A stretch of 64,000 nucleotides of DNA from Agarophyton chilense (taxonomy: Eukaryota > Rhodophyta > Florideophyceae > Gracilariales > Gracilariaceae), in contig JARGXX010000034.1 in assembly GCA_030374765.1 (NCBI GenBank), positions 372,001 through 436,000 on the forward strand. Direction: 5' to 3'. Positions 19,740 to 30,207 of the stretch are shown here, piece by piece. A program made the translations under genes and the position numbers. The stretch's first letter is position 1. Each line of letters starts with the position of its first letter. Under the pieces are notes generated by a model that saw nothing but the letters and a program-made list of their open reading frames with translations, was not told where the DNA came from and did not search any database.

Positions 19740-22700
19740 CTCAGCTGTGGGCTATTGGCCGGGGCAGCCGAATGGCGAAGGTTGAGGAGCTTTTGGGCAA
19801 ACGCAGAGCTGTGGATATCGCAAGAGCTCGCGGAGGCGAGCGCATCGATATCCAAGCTTGTTTTGAAAAGGTATAATCGAATCTTGTTGCAAACTTAAGT
19901 GCACCCCGATTTGGTGCCTTTAACCACAAGCCTTTCCCACTCGTCGATTCAAAAGCACAAGTCACAGCATATGTGCTCGGTATCGCGCGAAGCCGTGACG
20001 GAAACAGTTGCAACCGTCGAATGTACAGGTCTTGTTGTCACAAGAAAGAAGCGCATTACCACAAGGGGGCTTGTCTGTTCTACTTGCAGGTTTCACAAAC
20101 CGTTCAATAAAGAATGGTGAAATTAACGCTTCTGAAATCCTGCTACAAGCGCGGGGATGCAAACTGGTTGCCCAAACTCGAGATGAGCGCATGAACCTGC
20201 CATGAAGCTCCTCAAAAAAGCGCGAGCACTGTTTGCGGACTATTGCTAACACTAACGTAGAAAAATTGCTGTGTACAACGATAATATGGCATGGAACGTG
20301 TGATGGCTATCGCGAAGGCATACTGTAGGGTTACAGTATCTAGATTTCCATTCCTGGGTGCCACCGGTTAGAGAACCACTTCAATACCGCGACGAAATTC
20401 CTACGATTTGTTGACAGCTCAAGCTCACGGGCAGCAACGAAAACCCCAGGTCGCGTGAAACGCCGAGTTGTGTATAATTAACTGGTTCGTTTGGTCGATT
20501 ATCGACGCATTGCAGACCAGTTTTTGTCTATCCTGTCTACTGCTCGATTCAAGCTTGGCGTCGGCGCTCGCTTTTTCTCTACAACATGAGGCGTGAAAAA
20601 GAGCTTTGTTTGGCACCACTCCATATGCAAGTGTGTTCAGTCAAGTATTTCCCACGTGCATGGCGGACTTTCTTCGCATATCGTCACTCTCAGATTGTCA
20701 TAATTGAACCTTTCAGTAGCTTTGCACTTTTGCGAAATTGATTCGTCGACTAGACTGCAATCGAGACTCATACTGTACTAGGAGGTTTAGGGATTTACTA
20801 ATGGCGGTGCCTTTCATCAATAATATCGATAATGGCCAGCAGTGCAGAAATTGCATTAAGCGTACTGGGCTGTGGTGGATTTGTGGAACATGTGGCCATA
20901 TCCGGCTGGAGACTAATTGATATGGTCTCGTGTTCCATCTCTGCTCCGTTTTCGATATACAATTGAGAATAATACGTAATGTGTTAGCTCGCAGTAGACG
21001 TTATTAATGCACAAGCGCGCGTGGCGGCGGCAGACGGGCGGGCGAGCGCGGGGGCGAGGCAGTAAAGGCGACATGCGCAGAAACGTTTGGTTTTCATCGG
21101 CTAGATTTCATCAGATTGTTGAAGTTGGCGCGACTCTTTCACTCCAATGTATGCAGGTATTCGCATTGCTGACTGGAAAGATACTGCAATGTGCTATGGT
21201 GGACGTGATACAGATCACTGTGATGCGTTCTGCACATGGCAAACGCATTTGCGGCATGTTCCTGAATTAACCCTAGTTCGAAATTGTCCAGTCTGTTCTC
21301 GACCCTTTTGGTCTCTTATAATACGCACTATCCCTTAAATAGTTGTGACGCTTGCGTATAAGCTTCCCCTACTACCAACGCCGTATTGGCATGCAAAACC
21401 ATCACAGCAATCATTGAGGACTGGCGAGGAGTCGAATCGTAGAGTCAGAAGGTCCCTCTTTGCATTTATTCCAAAGTATCAAGTGGCCATAATTAATTAT
21501 TAGGGAGGGACAATGACATGGCTCTCTTTCTAACTGTATTAACCACCTCAGAACGTGACATGTGAAATAGAGTAGAATTTTAGGTCAAACTGAACCATGA
21601 ATGAATATCCTCGTACGCCGTAGAAACTACAAAGGCAAGGAGCCAGTGAGCCTACTTCAGAAAGCATCCTGCATCACTGTCAGATATTGGAAGACGTATG
21701 AAGGAATAAGACATCAGTTCGGGGAATGTGAGTGCTTACCCGTTTTTGCAAGTGATCCCGTGACATGAAGAAGCCTTTTGAATATTATTTCTCTTGTTCA
21801 TTTCTTGTGGCTCACCGCCGTTCGCACTTCTCACTTCTTTCCTACGTTCGTGTTTGGCATGAATAAAAGTGAATCCGATGCGGTTATTGGCGAAAGTCTT
21901 TACTTGAGGCTTTCTTTGACGTATGTACGTATGCACATTTATATTTAACCCTTTAATGAACCATTAAAATTTTGACAAATGCGAGGAGGTGGTTGTTGTC
22001 TGCAGCTATGCTGCGTACTGTACGATTTCGTTTTTGTGAAGTTCCATCGCTTCAGAAAGCAGCTAAATTGTCCAGCCAATGGTCAAACGAGTGGTGGTGA
22101 TAAATGGGTTTATGTTATTATTTGTGGTTGTTCAAAGGGGATCAGTAGTATCTAGGGATGGATAATGTAAAAGTATCGTCATTATAAGACCGTAAGCGCC
22201 CCCGGGAGGAGTATAATGTATCTACTTTAGTGGCAGTTGCTTTCAATAATCGACGAGAGAGCTCAGTTCCTACCGCATTTTCTTTTCGGTCAACGTATCG
22301 CCAGCCTCAAATGTTGAAGATGCCTACAGCAACAGTGTTAACGGTTACCAACTGTCTTCTCAAAAACGTACCCTTCACTGACACAACGAACTGATACTAA
22401 AAATTCACGAATGAGAAAAAAAGTAAAGAACCTTTAATTTTGATCTTGCGTGAGTCAAGTCCATCTTCTCGATCAGCTCATGGACCAGCTGTTCAATCAG
22501 TAATTGGTTTGATACTCTCATCCCTTTGATGACCCCGAATATTCACAAATCCATTAAAGCCATTTATTGTATCGTCACAATTTCGTCGACGTGCCGATAC
22601 AAATCATGGGTGTTCTTTCCGTAAAAAAACCCGCAGAGCTATTCTTCGCTATAACTTTCGGTCATTGTGGCTTTCAGTAATGCGCACAAGGTCAGTGGTT

Positions 22701-22959
22701 AACATAAGTGCTCACAGAAAAAGGCACAGTGTTTCACAAATTCGTGGAATTTGGCGCTCGAGACTTGCCCCTGGTTTTAAAATGTTTCGAGCCCCCAAAC
22801 TCTTTAAAATCGGATCCGCTTTGTAGAGTTTAGTCTTCTCGTCCCTTCTGCCAGCGAGTATCAAAGTGCGTAGTTCGAAGGAAGTGATTCGCAGGCTGCA
22901 GGTGATCACAATTAGACCACTTGAAAAGGACACGGCTTTCCTTCCTTTCTGTGCACACC
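19740..22959. other. Intergenic region, 3.2 kb, no supported gene
   Basis: Only short frames occur. The most gene-like is at 20738-20920, where a CxxC...CxxC pattern (CRNC, CGTC) could form a zinc ribbon, but it has no convincing start or neighbour. A CPVC-containing frame at 21147-21338 is equally isolated. The rest is AT-rich unique sequence with no long frame, LTR or transposase match that I can see. Confidence 0.5.
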
Positions 22960-23571
22960 ATGAAGAGCTTCATTTTCATATTCACCATGGCAATTTCTGG
23001 CGTCTTTGCCGCACCTGTCGATCATCAGGTCACGTTCGAAGGAGATGTCAATTTTTTTTCACCATTCTTCGGATTTCCTCAAGCCAACAACCCGTTTTTT
23101 GGCCCGGCTACCTCCCCAGTACCAAGTCCGAGCTCAAGCCAGGCTTCTGATCCTACTACCAGCCCGCCTCCGACGTCTACTCCGATTCCGAGCTCAAGCC
23201 AGGCTCCTGATCCTACTACCAGTTCGCCTCCGACGTCTACTCCGATTCCGAGCTCAAGCCAGGCTCCTGATCCTACTACCAGTCCGCCTCCGACGTCTAC
23301 TCCGACGTCTTCTCCTTCTTCGTCACCTATTTCTCCCACTCCATCCTCCTCCCCCGCCCCCGCTCCTGCTTCAGGGGGAGGATCCTCGACCGGTGGATCT
23401 GGTGGAGATGGATTAGGTCTTGGGAGTTTCCTTAACCTCGGCGAAAACAGTTCCATTATTGGAGGAGCAGCGCCTGGGAGTGGAATTTCCACCGGGAGTG
23501 GCACAACCTCATTCAGCGGGTCTTTGTTTGGTATTGGTGTCGGAGGAAATGGTGGGAGTGCGGGTCGATAA
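22960..23571 (+). CDS. Small secreted Pro/Ser/Thr-rich, Gly-tailed protein, fourth member
   Basis: 203 residues, ATG at 22960, TAA at 23569-23571. The signal peptide 'MKSFIFIFTMAISGVFA' is followed by A-P-V, like the other members. The stalk contains three tandem ~60 bp units encoding (SSSQAxDPTTS.PPTSTPIP). The C-terminus 'GLGLGSFLNLGENSS', 'GAAPGSGIS', 'FGIGVGGNGGSA' is very close to the 225-residue pair even though the stalk differs completely. A conserved C-terminal module with a freely changing stalk suggests that the module is the functional part. It is transcribed opposite to the other three. No clear TATA box was found. Confidence 0.8.
   Translation: MKSFIFIFTMAISGVFAAPVDHQVTFEGDVNFFSPFFGFPQANNPFFGPATSPVPSPSSSQASDPTTSPPPTSTPIPSSSQAPDPTTSSPPTSTPIPSSSQAPDPTTSPPPTSTPTSSPSSSPISPTPSSSPAPAPASGGGSSTGGSGGDGLGLGSFLNLGENSSIIGGAAPGSGISTGSGTTSFSGSLFGIGVGGNGGSAGR
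23129..23310 (+). repeat. 60 bp in-frame tandem repeat in fourth secreted-protein gene
   Basis: Three copies of a 60 bp unit starting CCGAGCTCAAGCCAGGCT, a few bases apart from each other in sequence. The length is a multiple of three, so the stalk frame is kept. Confidence 0.8.
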
Positions 23572-23993
23572 ACCTATTTAGGAAGAAGTTGAGGCATACA
23601 TTTCCAGTCATGCTTACGACACTTCAATGTGAGTATATGCGGAAATCTATTTCTGTGCGAGAGTGAACTATGTCAATCAAATAGTAAACGAGATACAACA
23701 CGTGTCAACCGTGTTACGATGGAATACGTGTGCACTGTCGCCGTCTGTCACATCAGCTCTAACACGTACTGCGCGTGTATTGAATGCTGCGGTGGTTCCT
23801 ATCGGTAGGCTATGTTCGCTAGAAACTGTTGCGTAGGACTAATCGGTATTTCTGAAAAGCTTGCCAGCACAGTTCCCGACCGTTCTATCGCTGTCACGTA
23901 TACTTATAAGCGGCCATCGGACCCAGTACGTTCCCGTCTCGAGTAGCAAACCGACCTCGATCTGTAGTTCCCCAGCTCGTCTCAGTCTGCTAC
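23572..23993 (+). other. Intergenic, with a possible promoter near 23903
   Basis: No ORF. A TATA-like CTTATAAG at 23903-23910 lies about 90 bp before the ATG at 23994. Confidence 0.35.
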
Positions 23994-24248
23994 ATGAAAC
24001 CTGCTGTTTTTACTGGGATTCCAGGAAGGCAGAGAAGGCTTTATTTGAAGACTGTAAAGGCAGCGGTTGTCGGTCAACTGCCGGCTACGGTGGCTTCTAC
24101 TGCTAATAACAACGGGCGCTTCGGCCACCCTCCTAGCACCGTCGCCATCAGCGAGGGGCATCCTCCGCTAAGTCCCTTACTCGTGCAGCCCTGCTGTTCT
24201 TCTTGTTTCCCACACTTCTCTAGCAAGGACAACCTACACTACGGATAG
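23994..24248 (+). CDS. Candidate small gene, 84 residues, unknown
   Basis: ATG at 23994 to a TAG stop at 24246-24248. The supporting context is a TATA-like box ~90 bp upstream and an AATAAA signal about 90 bp after the stop (near 24339). The product is basic at the N-terminus and Ser/Pro-rich, with a CCSSC cluster. No family was recognised, and no homologous frame is in the window. It may be chance. Confidence 0.3.
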   Translation: MKPAVFTGIPGRQRRLYLKTVKAAVVGQLPATVASTANNNGRFGHPPSTVAISEGHPPLSPLLVQPCCSSCFPHFSSKDNLHYG

Positions 24249-24416
24249 CTGGTCTTGCTGAGACGTTCTGTGTGCACCTCGGTTCTGCTGAACGCACAAA
24301 ACGACACAGACATTCTATCGTTCTCATCTGATCAACAATAAAGATCGAGCGCAACTTGTCTGCTAATCAAAAAACAATTCTGGTAACTATTACCCTTTTT
24401 TACATCGTTACTGTCG

Positions 24417-24710
24417 TCAAACGCCAATGTTTGATAGCACTGCTCGAGCAATCTGTACAATCAGATTGCTGCTTACGGGCGGCGAGTTGCACGAGTAGGT
24501 GTTCGGAGTAGATACTATGGGGTCAGAGCGTCTCTTCGCTTTCGGTAACAAGACTTCTGTGGAAGTTTCTTTTAATAACCCAAAATATATCTCTTGCTCC
24601 ACAGCGGTTGTAGCGCTGTGGAGTGTAGCGAGACACTTATTCAACGCTGTGGTTAAAAGAAAGGGGTAGAAACAGGTTAGAACACAGAGAACAAGTGTAT
24701 AATCAAACAT
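24417..24710 (-). CDS. Candidate ORF starting inside a copia LTR remnant
   Basis: 97 codons with ATG at 24710, inside sequence homologous to the CopA leader/LTR. The first ~20 residues (MFDYTLVLCVLTCFYPFLL) resemble a signal or membrane segment. The remainder is unlike any element protein here. CopA lacks this ATG at the same site. It could be a host exon captured next to the LTR, or chance. Confidence 0.25.
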   Translation of the reverse strand: MFDYTLVLCVLTCFYPFLLTTALNKCLATLHSATTAVEQEIYFGLLKETSTEVLLPKAKRRSDPIVSTPNTYSCNSPPVSSNLIVQIARAVLSNIGV

Positions 24711-24997
24711 ACGAAGTATCAGTTTTAAATTATCGTGTAGCGGTCGTGCGTCTCGTTTTGGAACATAGAGAGGAGCGTAGCTTCTTCTAAAGTAGTGATA
24801 CTAAATATACGAGAGCTTAACAAAACAGTACAAAACTTACGAGAGCTTAACAAAACAGTACAAGTAATACTGAAGACCGTTCAGTATTCAAGACATTGAA
24901 CGCTTGTAATATGACAATACAAACGTGAAAGGTCGTAACATTCAAATTCAATAATGACATTACAAACGTGAAAGGTCGTAACATTAAAATTCAATAT
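24656..24997 (-). repeat. Copia LTR/leader remnant, homologous to 44016-44358
   Basis: About 340 bp with roughly 90% or better identity to the sequence just upstream of CopA gag. Both hold the same tandem duplication of a ~43-45 bp unit (containing ACAAACGTGAAAGGTCG) at their right ends. No gag follows, so this is a solo or truncated LTR. Confidence 0.75.
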
Positions 24998-25168
24998 TCA
25001 TCTCTTTCTAAAGCTGACTTTAACCGAGAGGTTGACGAGAGGTTTTAGACTGAGATGTGGAAAAATCGTGAGGTATTTTTCCGGAGTGCATAGTAAGCTG
25101 CAAAGATTGAGCTAGACAATTGTCTGGCTTAGTAGCCGGATCAACCAAGTTCTGTTAGGGTAACCAAA

Positions 25169-25862
25169 GTGGTCTCTGTATCTTCGGGACAATATGTCTA
25201 CATAGACAACCCACCTTCAGGTAAAAGAACACAACCGGGTGATGAAGCGGACGATGAAGCTATTGATAGAGATATCAATTCGAAGCTTCTACCCAACTCA
25301 GTAGGACCTTATAAGGTATCGAACGCATCAGACCACACCGTTACGGTTGACCAGGACGGCATACTGAATACGATATCAATTGACCGTATTAGGGTAGCAC
25401 CTGAAACAGTTCAACATCGCATGGAGGCGGGCACCTCAGCCCGAGAGCCCAGAGCGGTAGCTCTGCGCTCTCGACCCTCGGAGGACCCCACCCCAATTGA
25501 GGTGAACGATGACTGTCAACGTGATGATCCGGATTACGACCCTCTAACGGGGACGGAAATTGAACCCCAAACGGTAACAGCGGGAGCTCCCGACCCGGCT
25601 TCCACACAGGACGCTCGCAACTCGGAAAATATGAACCCTCGAGCTAGCGTTCCCCCGAAAAATCAAAACCAAACCTCAGAGGAATTTCCCGTTGACCGTC
25701 TTGTGGGCCACACGTCACACCTACAATGGTCTGAAGTACACCATCAGGTGGTACGGCTGGGGCCCAGAAGAGGACATCCTCGAACCCCTAGCCGCAATAC
25801 CCCCACACTTCCGTATCAGGTATTGGCGCCGTCGCAAGGGGGCGATGCCTGCAGACGGCTAG
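25169..25862 (+). pseudogene. Gy3 pol C-terminus: integrase tail, linker, chromodomain
   Basis: The integrase C-terminal part 'LPNSVGPYKV' (GPF/Y-like module) and 'SIDRIRVAPE' lead into an acidic/Pro-rich linker and then a chromodomain beginning 'EEFPVDRLVGH'. The chromodomain changes frame after about 25730. Its second half ('YTIRWYGWGPEEDILEPL') reads in another frame and ends in TAG near 25862. So this is a third gypsy family, distinct from Gy1 and Gy2, cut at its left near 25110. Its antisense gene follows at 26023, the same order as in the other two. Confidence 0.75.
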
Positions 25863-26022
25863 CCTTAGACCTTCGTGGTACTCATGCCTAAGGAAGGGAG
25901 AGAAAAGACGTCGTTTTCCGCAGAAGGTGGACGCATATGCGTGTCAGATTACTTACAAGGGAGGACACGAAAGAACAACCAAATGTAACAGTAGAGGAGA
26001 CAAGAAGAGACAACAATTTTCT

Positions 26023-27103
26023 TTAAAAAGGACCTGTCGGTTTAGGAGCAATGGAATCAGGAATACCCGTGATATTGACTACCCACGGAGGAAAACCTGC
26101 GGAAATGCTAGGAGCCATCGACCTAAGAGGTAGCGAAGGAGCGGTAGCCCCGCCACTGGGGAGAGGAGTCGAAACCAAAAGAGGATGAACGGGAGGAACC
26201 GCTGGAGGGGGTTGAAAAACCACAGGGTTCAAGTTAGCACTTAGAAGGGGATCCATCAAATGATCAGATGGCGCAGCAGCAGAGACGCTCGCCAGATTGG
26301 AAAATTGACGGGTGGCCAGTTGGTACATGTCCAACTGGAACTGATTCCGGAACTCACCAAGTTGGTTCAGCGCCTTCATGTATTGCGCATGGCGCGGCAG
26401 CAAACCTTCAAGGAGTGTTAATGCAGCAACCACGGAGACAGGCCCAGCCCTCTGAAAGTTGGTGACGCAACCCTGGCGAATTCGAGCCAGCAAAACGACC
26501 ACGGCTGAAGAATCCATCGTAGGTTGAGGCGGAGGACGAGCAATACCCGCCAACAGAGGTCGAACCGGACCAACAACCCGCGAGGAGCTCGGTTGAGTAG
26601 GAGTCACACCCGTAGGGGTAGGCGACTTACGACCTTGAGGTAACGGCTCGGACGGGAAGGGTCCAGCATAACGACCTACCGGTGTCTCCACAGTACCTTG
26701 ATAAGGTTTGGGGCTCGCGGGAGCTCCATAAACAGGAGGCTCCCCGGGATAATATTGAGCGTGGCGAGGCACAATCTCCCAAGTTGCGGGATCGAAAGCC
26801 TCCCAACCTTGATGGGAATTCCAATGGTAATTCTTGCCCTGCTCGAGATACGAGTCAAAATCCTTCACGGTATAATCGGTCCCCTGAACGATGTTCTCGT
26901 AACCAAATCGGAAAATATCCTGGACAACCGACGGAGTGGGCACGCTCAGCGACAACGGAACCTCATAGGACTCCCACCAATCTGGTCGAAGCACGTACCA
27001 ATCTTGTCTACCCTTTGTAAGTTGTGAGAAGTACTCGACGTTATGAAACATATGCATAACGCGAGTGTAAAAGTTGCGAGTGCGAACGCGACTCTCGGTC
27101 GCT
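26023..27103 (-). pseudogene. aORF3, C-terminal part (split by Gy2)
   Basis: The frame is open from 27103 down to the stop at 26023. It includes 'HNVEYF...KGR.DWYVLRPDWWESYEVP', which aligns with the 'HVELERI...GRFAPLPAWW..VEVP' block of aORF1, followed by a Pro-rich tail. The missing N-terminal part lies beyond Gy2 at 38499-39460. Reading from 38501 across to 27103 without Gy2 stays in frame. The function is unknown; see aORF1. Confidence 0.75.
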
Positions 27104-27108
27104 GCATC
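27104..27108. repeat. Left target-site duplication of Gy2
   Basis: GCATC here against GCATA at 38499-38503: 5 bp with one mismatch, the expected length for gypsy integrase. Confidence 0.75.
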
Positions 27109-27972
27109 TGAAGAGCAACGTCCTCCAGGGAGGTTTTTGGGGACTTAAGTTTTTTCCGGAGCCTCCGGCGTGCAACCTCGTTATGAGTAGGAGTAATCCG
27201 TTTTCACGGCGATGGCCGGAACGCCGGTGATGCACCGGCGGGACCGGGTGCCATACACGTGGCTGCAGCGCCCGCGCGACACGTGGCCGCCAGATTGGCC
27301 CCTTTGTTAGACGGACATTTAGCTCTTTAGGATAGACTTTATTTATTCTATTCTACGGTGACTACAGTACTTAGGCCGCCGGCCTCGCGGCCGCCGGTCC
27401 AGTAAAGTCTCCCCAACAAGGGTGATCTTGGTCTTCCAGATCTTGGCTCTGGGTCGAACCGCCTGCGCGGGTATACAACTCCTTACGGAGGGATTTCCCG
27501 TGGTGCACGGCTTCCCAACCCCCTTGGACGTTCAAGCAGCCTTCGTGTGTTGGGTATCTATTCCCACTTTCGTGGTTCCGCCCGTGTATACGGTTTGCTA
27601 CACCCGGCAGTGCCGGCTATTCCCGAGTCCCCTCTTGCGACTCGTGGTCAACCTCGCCCTCTTGCCTCCGTTCCCATTTTCCTTCCCTTTTCCTCCCCTT
27701 CATTGGGCAATTCCCGCTCTTGCGGCTCGCACTGAAACCTGTCGTGCTCGCCACTCTCGTGGGTTTTGCCTCCTCAGAGGATACGCAAGCACCGCTTCGG
27801 CGGATATTCTCGGCTTCGTTCAGCCTCCCTGCCCCCGTCGCGACGGTTCGGCTCCGGTTTACACCCGGAATTGCGCGCCGATCCCTGGGAGGGCTCTACC
27901 GCGCCGGTTACCTCGTGAGAGGAAGATCCGGATGTCTTCGTAGGTTTTCCCCATTGTGGGCATTGTCCTACA
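27109..27972 (+). repeat. 5' LTR of Gy2 (864 bp)
   Basis: TGAAGAGC...CCTACA. It is identical to the 3' LTR over the first ~424 bp, then shows 14 substitutions in the last ~440 bp. It contains perfect hairpins such as CGCCGGT / ACCGGCG (27222-27240) and the near-terminal stem CCCA-TTG-TGGG (27950-27960). Confidence 0.95.
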
Positions 27973-27975
27973 AAT

Positions 27976-27993
27976 TGGTCTCCCGACTTAGAA
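27976..27993 (+). other. Candidate primer-binding site of Gy2
   Basis: TGGTCTCCCGACTTAGAA begins three bases after the LTR end. The leading TGG fits pairing with a tRNA 3' CCA. The tRNA species was not identified. Confidence 0.5.
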
Positions 27994-28095
27994 GTCAAGA
28001 CCGCTTGTGTCCTTTCTGAGGTTGTTTTCCGTTTAACGGGTCTTCTCCGGTGTCACCGGTTTGCTTCCTATTCTTCCGTCGAGAGGGTGTGGCCA

Positions 28096-30207
28096 ATGCC
28101 AAGGAAACCGCCTAGCATGGAGCCTCCTGCAACACGCAGCCGTTCCCGCCAAAGCGGTGATGCCAGGGGCACTAATGTTCCACAGGCCCTGGCTCCAACA
28201 CCGGATTCCCGGGAGATACTGGTCACCGGCACTGAAGACCCGCAGCCCGATTCCGGGTTAACGACCGTCGCAACGGTGGTTTCTCCGCCTCCACGGTTGG
28301 TCGACCAAGCGCGGATTGTACGCTTGGAAGAGCAGCTCCGCTCCCTGCGGGCTGCTCACAATACCCTCTCGAGGGAGTTCACCTCTTTACGAGGAAGCCT
28401 CGCTAGCCCCCCTCAAAGTGATTTAGCCGAGGATATCCGCGTATTGCGGTCGGACGTCAATACACTACTCGAGTGTTTGGGCGCTCCGTCTTCCTTCGCA
28501 GAAGGTATGGAGAATCGCTTCGAGCGTCTCCGAAGTCGACTTGAGTCGGTCGAGAGGACGTTAACCTCGCCCGCGAACGCGGCTAGACCGGTTTTCTCTC
28601 ATTGAGAGATCCAGTCTCGGAACCGGAAGAGCCGGAAGAACCAGGATTCTAACCGTAAGCACGGACCCCCGTCCGACTCATCATCTGAGTCGGACGGTAA
28701 ACCGAGTGACTCGGAGAGTTCCGATTCGTCGGTGAGCGATGACCCACAGGATCGTTATGGGCGCTCTTCCCGCTCAAAGCGGTCCTCTGCCACCTACGGG
28801 GCCATCCGGTCGCGCTCCAAGGGTCGGCGACATCCGGGCCTCAAACCCTTGAAGCCCACCAACCCTCTGTACAGGACACTCCTGTCCTACCGTTATTACC
28901 GGCTAGAAGATTCCTCTTTAGGTCGGACACCGCGTGACACGGGTAAAGTGAAAGACTGCATCAAGCGGATGCAGCTTTCACTTCGTAACCAGTCGTTTAC
29001 TGGGGATGATCCAATTCTGGTCTTGGATTTCCTACACCGCTTTGTAGCGAAAGCCGATATACTCGGAATGAACGAAGGACAAGCCTACGTGGCGCTACCC
29101 TACTTTCTACGGGGTGTCGCTGAAGATCAGTTTTTGTCGGTTCGGAGCTCGTCGCGAGCCTCCGAAGGAGGTGTGACCTGCTGGCCCGAGGCCGTGTAGT
29201 ACCTCCTGCGTTCCTACGCAACCAACTCTGCGATACAAGCGGCGATACTCGCTTTGCGAGACACTCGACAACGCTCCGGCGAGCTCGAGACCGATTACTC
29301 GGTACGCCTGAATAAGGCTTTCCACCGTTGTGGTAATGTATACCCCGCTGGGGAACGCTGTACGATGTTCATTGATGGCTTGGATCCAGCCATCAAGACT
29401 CTTGTCGCCCGTTACAGGGAACAAGAGCCGAAGGTGACCTACCTTGAACTCGTACAGTTTGCCCGCGCAGAGGGAGATGCACTACGTGCACGCAATCCGG
29501 GAACCCGGTCGAAGGCCGCTAAAGTATTGCTGCTTGAGTCGGACTCTTCTTCACCGTCATTTGCGACGGATGGCATCCCCAAACAGGGTTATGACAATAT
29601 GAATGTCATCGATCACGATGGTTTATCTATTCCGACAACGGAATTACCGTCTACGACGGATGGCTCGGTTGACTCAACCGCAAGGGACACGGAGAACGGG
29701 CAGGTCTTTTATCTTAATGACCGCCGCACTCCGGCCCCCCGTATGCCGTACTCGAACGGAATGACACGAAGTCAGCGCCCTGGATGGGTTGGAAACCGGG
29801 AACCCGGAAGATACACCGATGCTCGGAATGCCGTACCGCGAAACGCGGGAGTGACGTTGGTGTGCCACTTGTGCTACGAGCGCGGGCACACCTCCCCGCA
29901 ATGCCTTTTATCGCTACGCGATATGGCGCGAGTGGTGGATAATTACGAAGCCCTCTCCCCGCAGGAGAAGGGCTCCGTGCCACTCACGTCATATCTCCGC
30001 GCGAAGACGGACTTCCCCAACGCATTGGCTCACACTCCGAATTCTCGGTACAAACCGGCTCAGCCGGCACGCGCTGCACCAGCGCCAAACCACGCTGGTG
30101 GATCTCAACCCGCTCCTGCGGTAGCTACCGTGCAACGGAATCATGCACTCGTTGCCGATGAAGTCGGGCCTTCGCCGGACCAGGACCCTGTACAGGGAAA
30201 AGAATAG
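28096..30207 (+). pseudogene. Gy2 gag, one frame with two stops
   Basis: ATG at 28096 (MPRKPPS) to TAG 30205-30207, 704 codons, interrupted by TGA 28603-28605 and TAG 29197-29199 (probably CAG to TAG in 'WPEAVxYLLRSY'). A Ser/Arg-rich N-terminal region is followed by the capsid-like retrotransposon gag domain ('DDPILVLDFLHRFV', 'YFLRGVAEDQF', 'MFIDGLDPAIK') and a standard CCHC knuckle (CHLCYERGHTSPQC, 29863-29904). The protein would form particles and bind the RNA. Pol follows in another frame directly after the stop. Confidence 0.85.

Noticed and set aside
20738-21338. Short Cys-rich frames (CxxC pairs) as zinc-ribbon genes
   Set aside because: No convincing ATG, promoter or homologue; lengths are within chance for this region.
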